A stretch of DNA of 64,000 nucleotides from Solanum dulcamara (Eukaryota; Streptophyta; Magnoliopsida; Solanales; Solanaceae), in the NCBI RefSeq assembly GCF_947179165.1, contig NC_077239.1, positions 19,383,134 through 19,447,133 of the forward strand, read 5' to 3'. Shown in pieces: positions 36,720 through 49,097 of the stretch (the first letter of the stretch is position 1; each line of letters begins with the position of its first letter). The notes under the pieces were generated by a model, which was not told where the DNA came from, made no database searches, and saw nothing but the letters and a program-made list of their open reading frames with translations. Position numbers and translations under genes: made by a program.

Positions 36720-37124
36720 TTACCAGATGTTACACAAAATTTCTCCACCTATTGCTTCTAGTCGAGCCTCTCGGTCTTTCATTATACCTCGAGAAGTAGA
36801 AAGAATTACAATCCCCATTCCACCTAAAATTTGCGAAATTCGTTGATAATTAGAATAGATTCGTAGACCAGGTTGACTGATTTGTTTTAAATTTAAAATA
36901 TTTCTATAGGGTCTTTTCATATTCTTTCTATGTCGCAGGGTTAAAACAAAAAAATATTTATTGTTTTCAGGATGTTTTCTCACATTTTAGATAAAACCCT
37001 CTCGTAAAAGGATTTGAACTATATTTTTGGTAATATTAGTAGATGCTATTCAAACCACCCATTTTCGATCCGTATCAGCATTTCGTATAGAAGTTATTAT
37101 CTCAGCAATAATGTCCCTCCCCAT
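36720..37124 (-). pseudogene. rps8: rps8 pseudogene (30S ribosomal protein S8), two stops
   Basis: Exactly 135 codons including the stop. It opens MGRDIIAEIITSIRNADTD and ends GGEILCNIW. Codon 25 is TGA (from CGA) and codon 46 is TAA. The middle and C-terminal parts, VLTLRHRKN and [23 protein letters not shown], are clear. No net frameshift is needed. Confidence 0.92.
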
Positions 37125-37291
37125 GATGAACTAAAATTATTGGGGTCTCCAAATTTGATATAATCAACATGTTTTTTACTTATTTATTTTTGAATATGAT
37201 ATGAATTATTAAAGATATATGCGTAAGACACAATCTACTAATTAATCTATTTATTTCAAATACCCCACTCGAAACAGATCACAATTTCATT

Positions 37292-37659
37292 TTATAATAC
37301 CTCGGGAGTTAATAACACTATTTTAGTAAAATTTAATTCTCTCAATTACCGAACAATTGCACCAAAAATTCGAGTTCCTTTTGAATTTCCTTCTTGATCA
37401 ATAACAATTGCAGCATTATCATCATATCGTATTATCATCCCGTTGTCACGTTTGAGTTCTTAACAGGTACGCATAATTATAGCTTTGACTACTTTTGATC
37501 TTTCTAGGGGTATATTTGGTACTCCTCTTTGATCACAACAACAATAATGTCACCAATATGAGCATATTGACGATTGCTAGGTCCTATGATTCGAATACAC
37601 ATCAAATCTAGAGCCCCGCTATTATCCGCTACATTTAAATGGATCTGAGGTTAAATCAT
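37292..37659 (-). pseudogene. rpl14: rpl14 pseudogene (50S ribosomal protein L14), Q3 stop
   Basis: ATG at 37657-37659 is followed by ATT and TAA (for CAA), then [23 protein letters not shown] and [13 protein letters not shown]. One base is missing after that, and the homologous C-terminus continues to TAA at 37292-37294 (368 bases, one short). Confidence 0.9.
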
Positions 37660-37790
37660 TTATTTAATCCGTTCTTTGAATGCAAAGGTCAAAGAAAAAA
37701 AGAAATATTTTTGTCCAAAAAAACGAAACATGCAGTTTTGTTTCATATCTAAGAGTCCTTTCTACATTTTTTCTAATACATTACGAAATA

Positions 37791-39214
37791 ATGAATTGAC
37801 TTCGTATAGGCATTTTGGATGATGCTAGTGAAATAGCTCTTCTGGCTATATTTTCTGTTACTCCGCCCATTTCATAAAGTATTCGCCCCAGTTTAACAAT
37901 AGCTACCCAATATTCAGGGGATCCTTTTCCTGAACCCATAAATGTTTCTGCGGGTCATAGTGTAACTGGTTTGTCTGGAAATATACGTACCCATATTTTT
38001 CCACCATGAGGTGCATTTCGTGTCATTTCCCATCGGCCTACTTCTATTTTTCAAGATGTAATCCAAGCATGTTCAAGTGCCTGAAGAGCATATTTACTAA
38101 AAGAAATACGATTACCTCGATAAGATATTCCCTTCATTCTTCCTCTATGTTGTTTACGAAATCTAGTTCTTTTGGGGTTATAGTTAATGGTTGGTTCTGA
38201 ATTCCATGTCTACTACAGAACCGGATGTGAGAGTTTCTTCTCATCCAACTCCTCGCAAATAAAGGGATTCTAAATAATTCAATTTGAATTAAGCTAGAAT
38301 AGTCAATCTTAATTTAAGATATATATATGTATTTACTGAGTAATACCTTGAACGTGGGCTTCTTTGAGATTTCATTAAATCTATTAGTAATTTGTATATC
38401 TTGTTTGAATAAATAACTAAACTTTGTAGTTTTCTAAATACTAAATAGAAATTAAAAAAATTGTATTATTATACCAAATCCTTATTTTGTCCTTTATTGT
38501 ATTTGTGCTAAATTTTTCAAATAAAAAATGTTTTCGCGGGAGAATATTTACTCTTTCAATCCCTATTTCATTTGTAGGGTTAACTCGTGCCTTCTCAGAT
38601 ATCAGAATGCATGAATTAATCTTTGGTTCATTCCACCATCCCGACCAGTGAATCATTAAGATTCCCTTTTCAATAGAATCTTTTGCATTCACAAGTTCCG
38701 TCGTTCCCATGACTTCTTGCTTAATGGTTAGGTCCGAATTCTACAATGGAGCTCAGAATGAAATTGGTTCTTGAGTCAATCTTCTCAGTCTTTATTGGCT
38801 CGAAGATCTTTATTTTTTGTTCTATTTCTATAAGAAGATTCTTCTTAGTATGGTATGAATGCATATTGATGCTTTGTTACACTGCCTTTTATGAGATTAC
38901 TCAATGACCTTACATATTGGAATTTTATATCATCGGTATTCTTTTTCTCTCTTTCTCTCATCCTTCTGTTTATCCACATCTTTTTTGTCTATTTTGCTTT
39001 ACAACTTAGAATCAGATTTCTTTTTTTGTTTATGCAAAATATTTCAGTTTCTACAAAGATATGATCTATATATCATATCTTGACTGGTTCTTTAGATCGA
39101 GATAATGCGAAGTGATGGGTTGGTTATTAGTTCTATAGTTTTTAGTTCATACTATGTGGGTTGGGATTTTTTAATCCTAACCCTAAACAAAACAACGAGT
39201 CACACACTAAGCAT
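37791..39214 (-). pseudogene. rpl16: rpl16 pseudogene (50S ribosomal protein L16), two exons
   Basis: The 9-base exon 1 ATGCTTAGT (39206-39214) is followed by the intron start GTGTGAC. Exon 2 (37791 to about 38184) reads [54 protein letters not shown] and [11 protein letters not shown] to the end. Two stops (TGA for CGA) lie after WITS and after PVTL. The open frame at 38441-38710 lies inside the group II intron and is not a gene. Confidence 0.92.
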
Positions 39215-39358
39215 ATCAATTTTATCAAATGGTTAATTAAATTTTTATTCAACCTTATATAATTAAGAATTAGAAACGTTCCCCTTGAATAGAAAAAGAA
39301 TGAATTGGTCTCTTTTTTTGTTCAATCATTGGATAGGAGGGAAAGAAAAGTAGTAAAA

Positions 39359-40014
39359 TTATTCCTTGTCTAGAAATATCCAAATTTTGATGCTTAATAT
39401 TCCATAGATAGTTCGAACTGTATAAGAGCAATAATCAATTTTAGCTCAAATCGTTTGTAGGGGAACCTTGCCTTCTCGGATCCATTCGATACGTGCATTT
39501 CTTTTTCATCGATACGCCCCGCAATTTGTATTTGAATTTCTTTTGTATCCGCTTATTCTATTAATTCAATAGCCTTTTTCATTGCTTTTTGAAATGGAAC
39601 CCTATTCATTAATTGTCCATCTATAAATTTTGCAAGAATATTAGGGTTTCCGAAATGTTTTGCAATTTGTGTGACTGCAATGTCCAGTTTTCGGTTTACA
39701 CAATTAAATTCTTTTTGTAAGGTCATTTGTAATTCTTCGATTCCGCGCATTCGAGTTTCTATTAATAATTTTGGCAATCCAATAAAGATTATGACCTGGA
39801 TCAGATCGATTCTTTTTTGAATCTCTATATGTGCAACTCCCCCGATGCCAGAGGACGTCCTCATATTCTTTTGTACATAATTCTTGATACAGTATCTTAT
39901 TTTTTTATCTTCTTGTAAACCTTCAAAATAATATTTGGGTTGTGAAAACCAAAGGGAATGATGACCTAGGGTTGTACCCAATCGGAAACCAAGTGGATTT
40001 ATTTTTTATCCCAT
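39359..40014 (-). pseudogene. rps3: rps3 pseudogene (30S ribosomal protein S3), Q3 stop
   Basis: Near normal length (656 of 657 bases). It starts MG, TAA for [15 protein letters not shown], then an open stretch [10 protein letters not shown]...[15 protein letters not shown] through [24 protein letters not shown] second CAA-to-TAA change follows AIELIE. A 1-base deletion near KEM shifts the tail, which still resembles IDYCSYTVRTIYG and IKIWIFLDKE. Confidence 0.92.
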
Positions 40015-40465
40015 AATCCCCCGCTATTATACATATCACGATACGTCATAGCTGTAGATTTTCTTTCCATCTCATTTTTTAACGAATACATCTCTCCATA
40101 TTCATCATCTAAAGATATATCTTTTATTACAATAGTTATATGACACGTCGATCTTTCTATCGGAAAACTACGTCTTCGGGCTCGAGGTTTCAATTTCTTC
40201 ACAGTAGTACCTTCATTGACTCCGGCTTTACTAATGACTAAATTAGTTTCGCTGGAACCCATATTGTAACTAGCATTTGGTGCTGCCTAATAAACCAATT
40301 TCAAAATGGGCTAACATGCTCGATAGGGCATGAGTTCTAGTATCATAAGCGTTTCCTCATAGGAACGTCTGCGAATTTGACCAATTACTCTTCATGCTTT
40401 TTCAGTGGACATAGATATATGTTCACCTAAAGCATATACTTCTGCTTTTTTCTTCTTTAGTAGAA
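39999..40465 (-). pseudogene. rpl22: rpl22 pseudogene (50S ribosomal protein L22)
   Basis: The upstream part reads KKKAEVYALGEHISMSTEKA, stop (TGA for CGA), RVIGQIRRRSYEETLMILELMPYRAC, stop. The downstream part is open from [35 protein letters not shown] to [10 protein letters not shown]. Three in-frame stops in total. It overlaps the start of rps3 by about 16 bases, as in plastomes. The exact start is uncertain. Confidence 0.9.
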
Positions 40466-40517
40466 GGTTTAGCTCCTACTACTGAATCATAAGCATCTAG
40501 ATTGTTTTTATTAATAT

Positions 40518-40794
40518 TAACGACAAGATCTATTATCGCTTTTTGCATGTCCTCTAAAATTTAATGTAGGTGAAAATTCTCCCAATTTGTGGCCTACCAT
40601 ACTATCCATTATATAAATAGGAAAATGCTCTTTTCCATTATGGATAGCAATAGTATGACTGATCATTTTGGGTATAATGGTAGATGCCCGGGACCAAGTT
40701 ACTATTATTTCTTTTTCTGCTTTTGTGTAAAGCTTATCAGTTTTTTTAATAAATGATTGGCTACAAAGAAATTTTTATTTAGTGAACGTGTCAC
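40518..40794 (-). pseudogene. rps19: rps19 pseudogene (30S ribosomal protein S19), GTG start
   Basis: Starts with GTG at 40792-40794 (rps19 commonly uses GTG in plastids): [18 protein letters not shown], then a frameshift. In the shifted frame [33 protein letters not shown] and [27 protein letters not shown] are clear to TAA at 40518-40520. The length is 277 of 279 bases. It marks the large single-copy / inverted-repeat border zone. Confidence 0.9.
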
Positions 40795-40861
40795 AAGCTT
40801 ACTCCTATTTTATTTTTGTAAAGTTATTGTAAAAACGAAGAATTAAATTCAATTTTCTCTC

Positions 40862-42348
40862 CTATTTACTACGACGACGAAGAATCAAATTATCACTATA
40901 TTTATTCCTTTTTCTACTTCTTCTTCCAAGTGCAGTTTAACCCCAAAGGGTTGTGGGTTTTTTCCTACCAATTGGGGCTCTTCCTTCACCACCCCTATGG
41001 GGATGGTCTATAGGGTTCATAACTAGTCCTCTTACTACAGGACGCTTACCTTGCCAACTCTTAGATCCGACTCTACCCAAACATTTCTAGTTCACCCCAA
41101 TATTCCCCATTTCTCCGACTATTGCTGAGCAGTTTTTAGATATCAAACGGACCTCCTAGAAGGTAATTTTAATGTGGCCGATTTCCCCTCTTTTGCAATC
41201 AGTTTCGCTAAAGCACCCGTTACTCTAGCTAATTGTCCATCCTTTCCAAGTGTGATTTCTATGTTATGTATGGTCGTGCCAAAGGGCTTATAGGTAGAAG
41301 TAGATTCTTCTTTTGATCAATCAAACCCCCTTCCCAAAGTGTACAAGCTTCTTCCAAAGCATACGGCTTTCTAGATGTAGATGATGATATCTATACATAT
41401 GGATCTTATATATATCGTAGAACGAAGTACCACATGAGTGGATATATATATGAATCCAAATCTGCCGAATCACTCATGTTATGATCTTCTACATCCTGGG
41501 TCTTCCCATTGCTTCATCGGGCTTATGTTCTTCATGTAGCAATCAGACCGAATGACTCTATGAAATTACATTGATACTTTCACATATTATGGGTAACGTA
41601 GGAGACATCTCTAGTTTCCCCAGGGAATCTTTAGAATTTCCACTGCTTAAATTTCTATTTGCCTCTGACCATCAAATGAAATATGAATAACCTATCCTTC
41701 TCTCTTTGAAAGAAGGGGCACTTTCGGTTCTGTCGATGCTTCAAACAATTTTATCTTCTCCATATTACTATGTCTCTAGAGTCAATAATTTTATATGAGG
41801 AACTACTGAACTCAATCACTTGCTGTTGTTACTCTTCAGTTTTCTATTGAGGTCTATCCTACAGAGGTACTCAAATTGGATTAGTGATTCATTTCTAGGT
41901 TTCTTCGTAAACCTAATTGGTTATTTCCAATTACATAAGTTAATAGTTCAAACCGTACTCAAAGGTAGGGCATTTCCCATTTTGATAGGAACTTTTGTAC
42001 TAGAAACAATGGTATCTCCAATTATAGTCCCTCTGGGATCTAAAATATATCTCTTCTCACCATCCCCATACTGTATGAGACAAATGTATGTATTTTGATT
42101 AGGGTTGTATTCTATGGTTATGATTCTACCATATATGTCTTTTTATTCCTTTGAAAGTCGATTTTACGATATAGACGCTTATGACCTCCCCCTCTATGCC
42201 TTGCGGTTATGATTCCTTTAGCATTTATGACCTTACCACAATGACGCTATCCATAGATCAAATTATTTCGGGGATTGGATTTTACTTGATTATATATGGT
42301 TCCATTGTGTGTGCTTAGGGTAGAAGTTTTGTATAAATATATCGCCAT
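40862..42348 (-). pseudogene. rpl2: rpl2 pseudogene (50S ribosomal protein L2), two exons
   Basis: Exon 1 (about 41960-42348) reads [33 protein letters not shown] for CAG at codon 34, then [21 protein letters not shown] group II intron of about 700 bases follows. Exon 2 (40862 to about 41290) contains SATVG-, [17 protein letters not shown] and RRSRKRNKYSDNLILRRRSK-like blocks with scattered frameshifts and stops. An open frame on the opposite strand at 41820-42098 is a shadow. Confidence 0.9.
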
Positions 42349-42366
42349 GCTATTAAGTATTTTTAT

Positions 42367-42648
42367 TTAAGTTCTTTTCTTTATAAGAGGTGGAATAGAA
42401 TAACCCAGATTAAGGGTAATGATCATACGTATGTAATGCATTGTATGTCCCATAATAGATCCTATTCTTCTACTCTTTCCCAGAAGTTGATGACTATTCA
42501 TAGCTATTACCTTGACACCAAAGAAGAGTTCAACCCAATGCTTTATTTTTGTCCTAGTTGATCCTAATTCAACATTAGAAGTATATTGATTTTTACCCAA
42601 TAACCGAATACTTTTGTCTGTAAATAGTGCATATTTGATTCCATCCAT
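42367..42648 (-). pseudogene. rpl23: rpl23 copy with an intact open frame
   Basis: 93 codons from [20 protein letters not shown] to [10 protein letters not shown], the normal plastid length, with no stop or frameshift. It is the only plastid protein gene in the insert whose frame is open from ATG to stop. Missense changes are deamination-like (Arg to Gln at HQLLGK, Pro to Leu, Arg to Ile). Given its neighbours it is most likely an inert relic that has escaped disabling hits by being short. I see no nuclear promoter or transit peptide sequence attached to it. Confidence 0.85.
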
Positions 42649-42813
42649 AAATCGATTTTCTTCCCTATGAGTTATAGTCTCAATAAGAATGCTAGTTCTT
42701 ACTTTTCATACATTATGATATGAATATACCACATCAATTCGTTATGTATGGATGAAGAGATTCCATTGATATAGAGTCAATTCCAATAGACTTATTGTAG
42801 TATCTCATTGGTG

Positions 42814-42887
42814 TGCATCTAGTACGAATTGAACCCACGAATTCACCAATTATGAGTAGGACGCTTTAACCATTCAGCAATGGATTC
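42814..42887 (-). pseudogene. trnI-CAU: trnI-CAU pseudogene (lysidine-type isoleucine tRNA)
   Basis: A near full-length relic of the inverted-repeat tRNA between rpl23 and ycf2. The CAT anticodon is intact and the T-loop sequence is clear. About ten substitutions, several in stems and at the acceptor end, make a working cloverleaf unlikely. Confidence 0.85.
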
Positions 42888-42975
42888 TTAGCAGGGATCC
42901 TCGTATATAGTGAATAACCAAATTCCAATTAAAATGAAATATTTAGGATAAATCAATGAAATTTGGGAGGAATCA

Positions 42976-45900
42976 ATGAGAGGACATCAATTCAAATCCT
43001 GCATTTTTGAATTGAGAGAGATCAAGAATTCTCACCAATTATTAGATTCATTGACCCAATTCAATTCAGTGGGATCCTTCATTCACATTTTTTTCAACAA
43101 AGAGCGTTTTATAAAACTCTTTGACCCCTGAATTTGGAGTATCCTACTTTCACACAATTCATAGGATTCAACAAGCAATCGATATTTCACAATCACGGGT
43201 GTAATACTCTTTGTAGTAGCGGTCCTTAAATATCGTATTAACAATCAAAATATGGTCAAAAGAAAATATCTCTATTTGATAAGGCTTCTTCCTATACCTA
43301 TGAATTCCATTGGACCCAGAAATGATACATTGGAAGAATCCATTGGGTCTTCTAATATCAATAGGTTGATTGTTTCGATCTTGTATATTCCCAAAGGAAA
43401 AAGATCTCAAAGAGTTGTTTCCTGAATTAGAAAGAGAGTACTTGGATTCTCCCAATAACTAAAAATTGTAGCATGACTGAAACTAATTGGTTTTGCATTG
43501 GTGGAGGAATTGGATCGGAAGAAAGAAGGATTCTAGTTGTAATATATCTAATGAAACCGTCGCTGGAATTGAGATCTTGTTCAAAGAGAAAGATCTCAAA
43601 TATTTGGAGTTTCTTTTTGTATATTATATGGATGATCGGATCCACAAGGACCATGATTGGGAATTGTTTGATCATCTTTCTCTAAGGAAGAGTCAAAATA
43701 GAATCAACCTGAATTCTAGACCACTATTCGAAATTTTAGTGAAACACTAGATTTCTTATCTCATGTCTTCTTTCCGTGAAAAACTACCAATTGAAGTGGA
43801 GGGTTGATTGAAACAACAAGGGGAAGGGTCAACTATTCAAACAAATGATATTGATCATGTTTCCCATCTCTTCTCGAGAAACAAGTGGGCTATTTCTTTG
43901 CAAAACTGTGCTCAATTTCATACGTGGAAATTTTGCCAAGATCTCTTCGTTAGTTGGGGAAAAATTCACCCAAATCGGATTTTTTGAGGAACATATAAAG
44001 AGAGAATTGGATTTGTTAGACAATGTGTGGTTAGTAAACAAGGATCGAATTTTTAGCAAAGTACAGAATGTATCGTCAAATATTCAATATGATTCCACAA
44101 GATGTAGTTTCATTCAAGTAATGGATTTTAGCCAACTGAAAGGATCTTCTGATCAATCCAGAGTTCATTTGGATTTCATTAGCTATGAGTATTCGAAATA
44201 TCACACATTGATTAATCAAAGAGATATTTGACAATGAAAAGAAAGATCAATTCTTTGGGATCCTTCCTTCCTTTAAATGGAACAAAAAGAGATAGAACCA
44301 GGTCAATTCCCGAAATGCCTTTTTGGATATTCCTCAATGTCCTAGCTATTCATGGAATGTGAGAAGAAAATGATTAAACATCTATTTCTGGAAGAAATCG
44401 AAGAATTTCTTGGGAATCCTACAAGATCCGTTCGTTCTTTTTTCTCTAAAGATGGTCAAAATCCTACTGAGAGGTCCACTAGAGATCAGAAATTGTTGAT
44501 CTTTTGTCCTTCCAGGTGATAAGAAAATAAATAAATGGTTAATATATTCAAGATAATTACGTATTTACAAAATACCATCTTAATTCATCCTATTTCATTA
44601 GATTCGGGATGTGATATGGTTTCGAATGATGAACTGTATATAGACAGTTCCAATAAGATTTCATTCTTGAACAAAAATCTATTTTTTGATTTATTTCATC
44701 TATTCTATGACCGGAACAGGGGAGGATACATGGTACACTACAATTTTGCAGCAGAAGAGAGATTTCAATAACCGAGCTGGATCTGGTGTATTATAAGGGA
44801 TTTGCCTTTTCTATTAATTCTTGCGGATTGGATCAAAAACAATTTTTGATTGAGGCCAGAGATGAATAGAAAAAGAAATCTTTATTGGTTCTACCTCATA
44901 TTTTTTATGAAGAGAATGAATCTTTTTCTCGAAGGATCAGAAACAAATAGGTTCGGATCTCCTGCGGGAATGATTTAGAAGATCCAAAATCAAATATAGT
45001 GGTATTTGCTAGAAACAACATAATGGAGGCAGTCACTCAATATAGATTGATCCGGAATCTGATTCAAATCCCATATATTACCTATGGGTACATAAGATAT
45101 GTATTGAATTGATTCTTTTTAATGAATAGATTCGATCGCAACTTCGAATATGGAATTCAAAGATATCAAATAGGAAAGGAAACTCTGAGTCATAGAACTA
45201 TAATGAAATATATGATCAACCATAATTTATCAAATATGAAAAAGAGTTAAAAGAAATGGTTCGAGCCTCGTATTTTGATTTCTCAAACCGAGAGATCCAT
45301 GAATCAGGATCCTGATGCATATAGATACAAATGGTCCAATGGGGCAAGAATTTCCAAGAACATTTGGAACAGTTCGTTTAGGAGAAGAAGAGTCATTTTC
45401 AAGTAGTGTTCGATCGATTACGTATTAATTAATATTCGATTGATAGGTCTGAGGTTATCGAAAAAAATGATTTGTCTAAGTCACTTCGTTTCTTTTTGTC
45501 CAAGTCACTTCTTTTTTGTCCAAGTTTCTTTTATTTTTGTCTAACTCACTTCCTTCTTTTTTTGTGTAAGTTTAGGAAATATCCCCATTCATAGGTCCGA
45601 TATCTACATCTATGAATTGAAAGGTCCAAATGATCAACTTTGCAATCAGTTGTTAGAATCAATAGGTCTTCAAATTGTTCAATTGAAAAAATTGAAACCC
45701 TTCTTATTGGACAATCATGATACTTCCCAAAAATCTAAATTCTGGATCAATGGAGCAACAATATCACCATTTTTGTTCAATAAGATACCAAAGTGGATGA
45801 TTGACTCATTCCATGCTAGAAATAATCACAGGAAATCATTTGATAACCCGGATTCCTATTTCTCAATGATATTCCACAATCAAGACAATTGGCTGAATCC

Positions 45901-48346
45901 CATGAAACCATTTCATTGAAGTTCATTGATATCTTCTTTTTATAAAGTAAATCTAATTCGATTCTTGAATAATCCACATCCCTTCTACTTCTATTGGAAC
46001 ACAAGATTCCTCTTTTTTGTGGAAAAGGCCTGTATCAATAATTTGGATTATACATATGGACAATTTCTCAATATCTTATTCATTCGCAACAAAATATTTT
46101 ATTTGTGAGTCGGTAAAAAAACATGCTTTTTGGAGGAGAGATACTATTTCACCAATCAAGTCATAGGTATCTAACATATTCATCCCTATGATTTTCCACA
46201 AAGTGGTGACAAAACGTATAACTTGTATAAATCTTTCCATTTTCCAAGTCGATTCAATCCATTCATTCATAGAGCTATTTACTCGATCGCAAACATTTCT
46301 GGAACACCTCTAACAGAGGGGCAAATAGTCAATTTTAAAAGAACATATTGTCAACCTCTTTCAGATATGAATCTATCTTATTCAGAAGGGAAGACCTTGC
46401 ATCATTATCTGAATTTGAATTCAAACATGGGTTTGATTCACACTCCATGTTCTGAGAAAGATTTATTATTTGAAAAAAGGCAAAAATGGTGTCTTTATCT
46501 AAAGAAATGCGTTGAAAAAAGCCAGATGTATAGAACCTTTCAACGAGATAGTGCCTTTTCAACTCTCTCAAAATAAAATCTATTTCAAACATATATGCTA
46601 TGGTTCCTTACTTCGACAGGTAAAAAATATCTAAATTTGATACTTTTAGATACTTTTTCAGACCTATTGCAATACTAAGTAGCAGTCAAAAATTTGTATC
46701 CATTTTTCCTGATATTATGACGGATCAGGTATATCATGGAGAATTCTTCAAAAAAAATTATGTCTTCCACAATGGAATCTGATAAGTAAGATCTCGAGTA
46801 AGTGTTTACATAATCTTCTTCTGTTCGAAGAAATGATTTATCAAAACAATGAGTCACCATTGATATCGACAAATCTAAGATCGACAAATGCTCGGGAGTT
46901 CCTTTATTCAATCGTTTTCCTTCTTCTTGTTGCTGGATATCTCATTCGTACACATCTTCTCTTTGTTTCTCGGGCCTCTAGTGAGTTACAAATAAAGTTC
47001 GAAAAGGTCAAATCTTTGATGATTCCATCATCTATGATTGATTTGTGAAAACTTCTGGATATGTATCCTACATGTGAACTGAATTCTTTCTGGTTAAACA
47101 ATCTCTTTCTTGTTTCTCTGGAAAATTAGGAGATTCTCTAGAAGAAATATGGGTTCTACTTATGGTGGAAACATGTTTGGTCCACTTGTAGGGTCAAATC
47201 AATATGTTCTAAGAAGAAAGATTGAAATATCAATCTCATCGAGATTGACCAATGGAAAGCATGGGACTTTTATATGGCTCATTCTACAATAAGAAAATTG
47301 ATCGCATACCAAATCCCATCAATTGAATCACTTTTGCGAGAAATAGAGACATCTACGTCATATAAGTAAAGAGATCTATTAATTGATAAGAAAAAAAATA
47401 TGAACGGGTATTGGATTGATGAGAAAATAGAATCCTGGGTCGCAAATAATGATTCAATTGATGATGAAGAAAAAGAATTCTTGATTCAGTTCTCCACCTT
47501 AACGACAAAAAATAGGATTGATCAAATTCTATTACGTTTGACTCATAGTGATTATTTATCAAAGAATGGCTCTAGTTATCAAATGATTAAACAAATGGAA
47601 GCAATTTACTTACGATACTTAGTTGACATTCATAAAAAGTATCTAATGAATTATGACTTCAATCCATCCTGTTTAGCAGAAAGACGGATATTCCTTGCTC
47701 ATTATTAGACAATCACTTATTTACAAACTTCGTATGGGGAAAATAGTTTTTATTTCCCATCTCATGGAAAACCCTTTTCATTCCTCCTAGCCTTATCCAC
47801 CTCAAAGGGTATTTTAGTGATAGGTTCGATATGAACTGGATGATCCTATTTGGTCAAATGCCTAGCGAAAAACTCCTATATTTCTTTCATTACGGTATTT
47901 ATGAACAAGTTCCTTCATAACAAGTCAAAAGGTTTTCTTCTTGATGAGATTGATATTTATGATAGTGACGATATTGATGATAGTGACAATCTTGATTCTA
48001 GTGATGATATTGATCGTGACCTTGATACAGAGCTAGAACTACTAACTAGGATGAATGGGTTCAAATTAGCAAAAGCAATGTCTCCTTGCATAATATGGAT
48101 TCCAAACATTCATGATCTGGATGTGAATGAGTCAAATGGCTTATCCATGGGTTTATTAGTGAACAATGTCTCCAGGGATTGTGAAATATGTTCTACTAGA
48201 AATATTCTTGTTATTTCTTTGACTCATATTCCCCAAAAAGTGGATCCGGCACTAATAGCTCCGAATAAATTAAATACGTGCATTAAGATACGAAGCTTCT
48301 TATTCCACAACAACAGAAGCCCTTTTTAACTCTTTCATATACTAGG
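42976..48346 (+). pseudogene. ycf2: ycf2 pseudogene, 5' three quarters
   Basis: Ycf2 is a very large plastid protein (about 2280 residues in Solanaceae) with an AAA-type domain, linked to plastid protein import. The relic starts [16 protein letters not shown] and keeps blocks in order: [23 protein letters not shown] (43530), [22 protein letters not shown] (44010), [12 protein letters not shown] (44540), the Leu/Ser/Phe repeat (45470-45580), [16 protein letters not shown] (45620), [14 protein letters not shown] (46425), and [14 protein letters not shown] (48090). The Walker A region near 47820-47862 has two TGA codons. Homology stops at about 48346 after TLSYTR-like codons; the C-terminal part is absent. 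Confidence 0.93.
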
Positions 48347-49097
48347 TAATCAGAAAAAAGAGAAGGGACTCATTGAGTCACTAGGTTCTATTGTCCTCCA
48401 AAAGTCATAGGTCATATTGTTTAACCGGATTCCTAGGCTCTATCAAGACATAACGAAAAGAATCTGACATCTTAGAAGCCTCACTAGTCAGTATTAGATC
48501 TAGTAATATGTCCCTAATTAACATTGTGACCGTTTTAGCCTTAGTTGAATGGGAATTTAGAGGTTCACTTAAGGTTTCACGAGTTCCCTCGCTTTGCGCC
48601 CCATCGGCCACTTTGAGAGCATCCGCGTTTACACATGTTGCCCTAGTTATTTCCTAACTAGTAGAGCCTCCCTTAACTCTTCAAGATATATAGATATATA
48701 TACTAAGGTTTGTAAGCAAACCATTATTGTTGGACTCTTCTCCGAACGGGAAGACCGCCGGATGCTAAATCAAATACATAAAAAAGACATTTTTTCTTTC
48801 TCATAATACGCCTGTCGGGATGTTGGGATAGAGAAGAATGACGGAAGTTGAATGGAGAAGAGAAGTAAGGATTCGTGGGTAGTTTCTCTTTTTGATCCCT
48901 AGCTTCAGGACTCATTCCTTGATTATGTGCCCTAACCCTATTTTGGGAGACCGAAGTAAGAGGTGCTTCGATAACTTCCTTTAGTAGAAAGCTTGATTGA
49001 CCGGGTAGAAAGAAAAATGCAAAATCCATACTCTTCTCTTTATAGTAACATTTTTGAACTCATTCAGAGGTAACTCGACTGAAATGAAGTTTCTGCA

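Noticed and set aside
36562..36720. A working infA gene
   Set aside because: Only the C-terminal part is recognisable, with an internal stop.
38441..38710. An 89-codon frame in the rpl16 region
   Set aside because: It lies within the group II intron of rpl16 and shows no maturase domain X or reverse-transcriptase motif.
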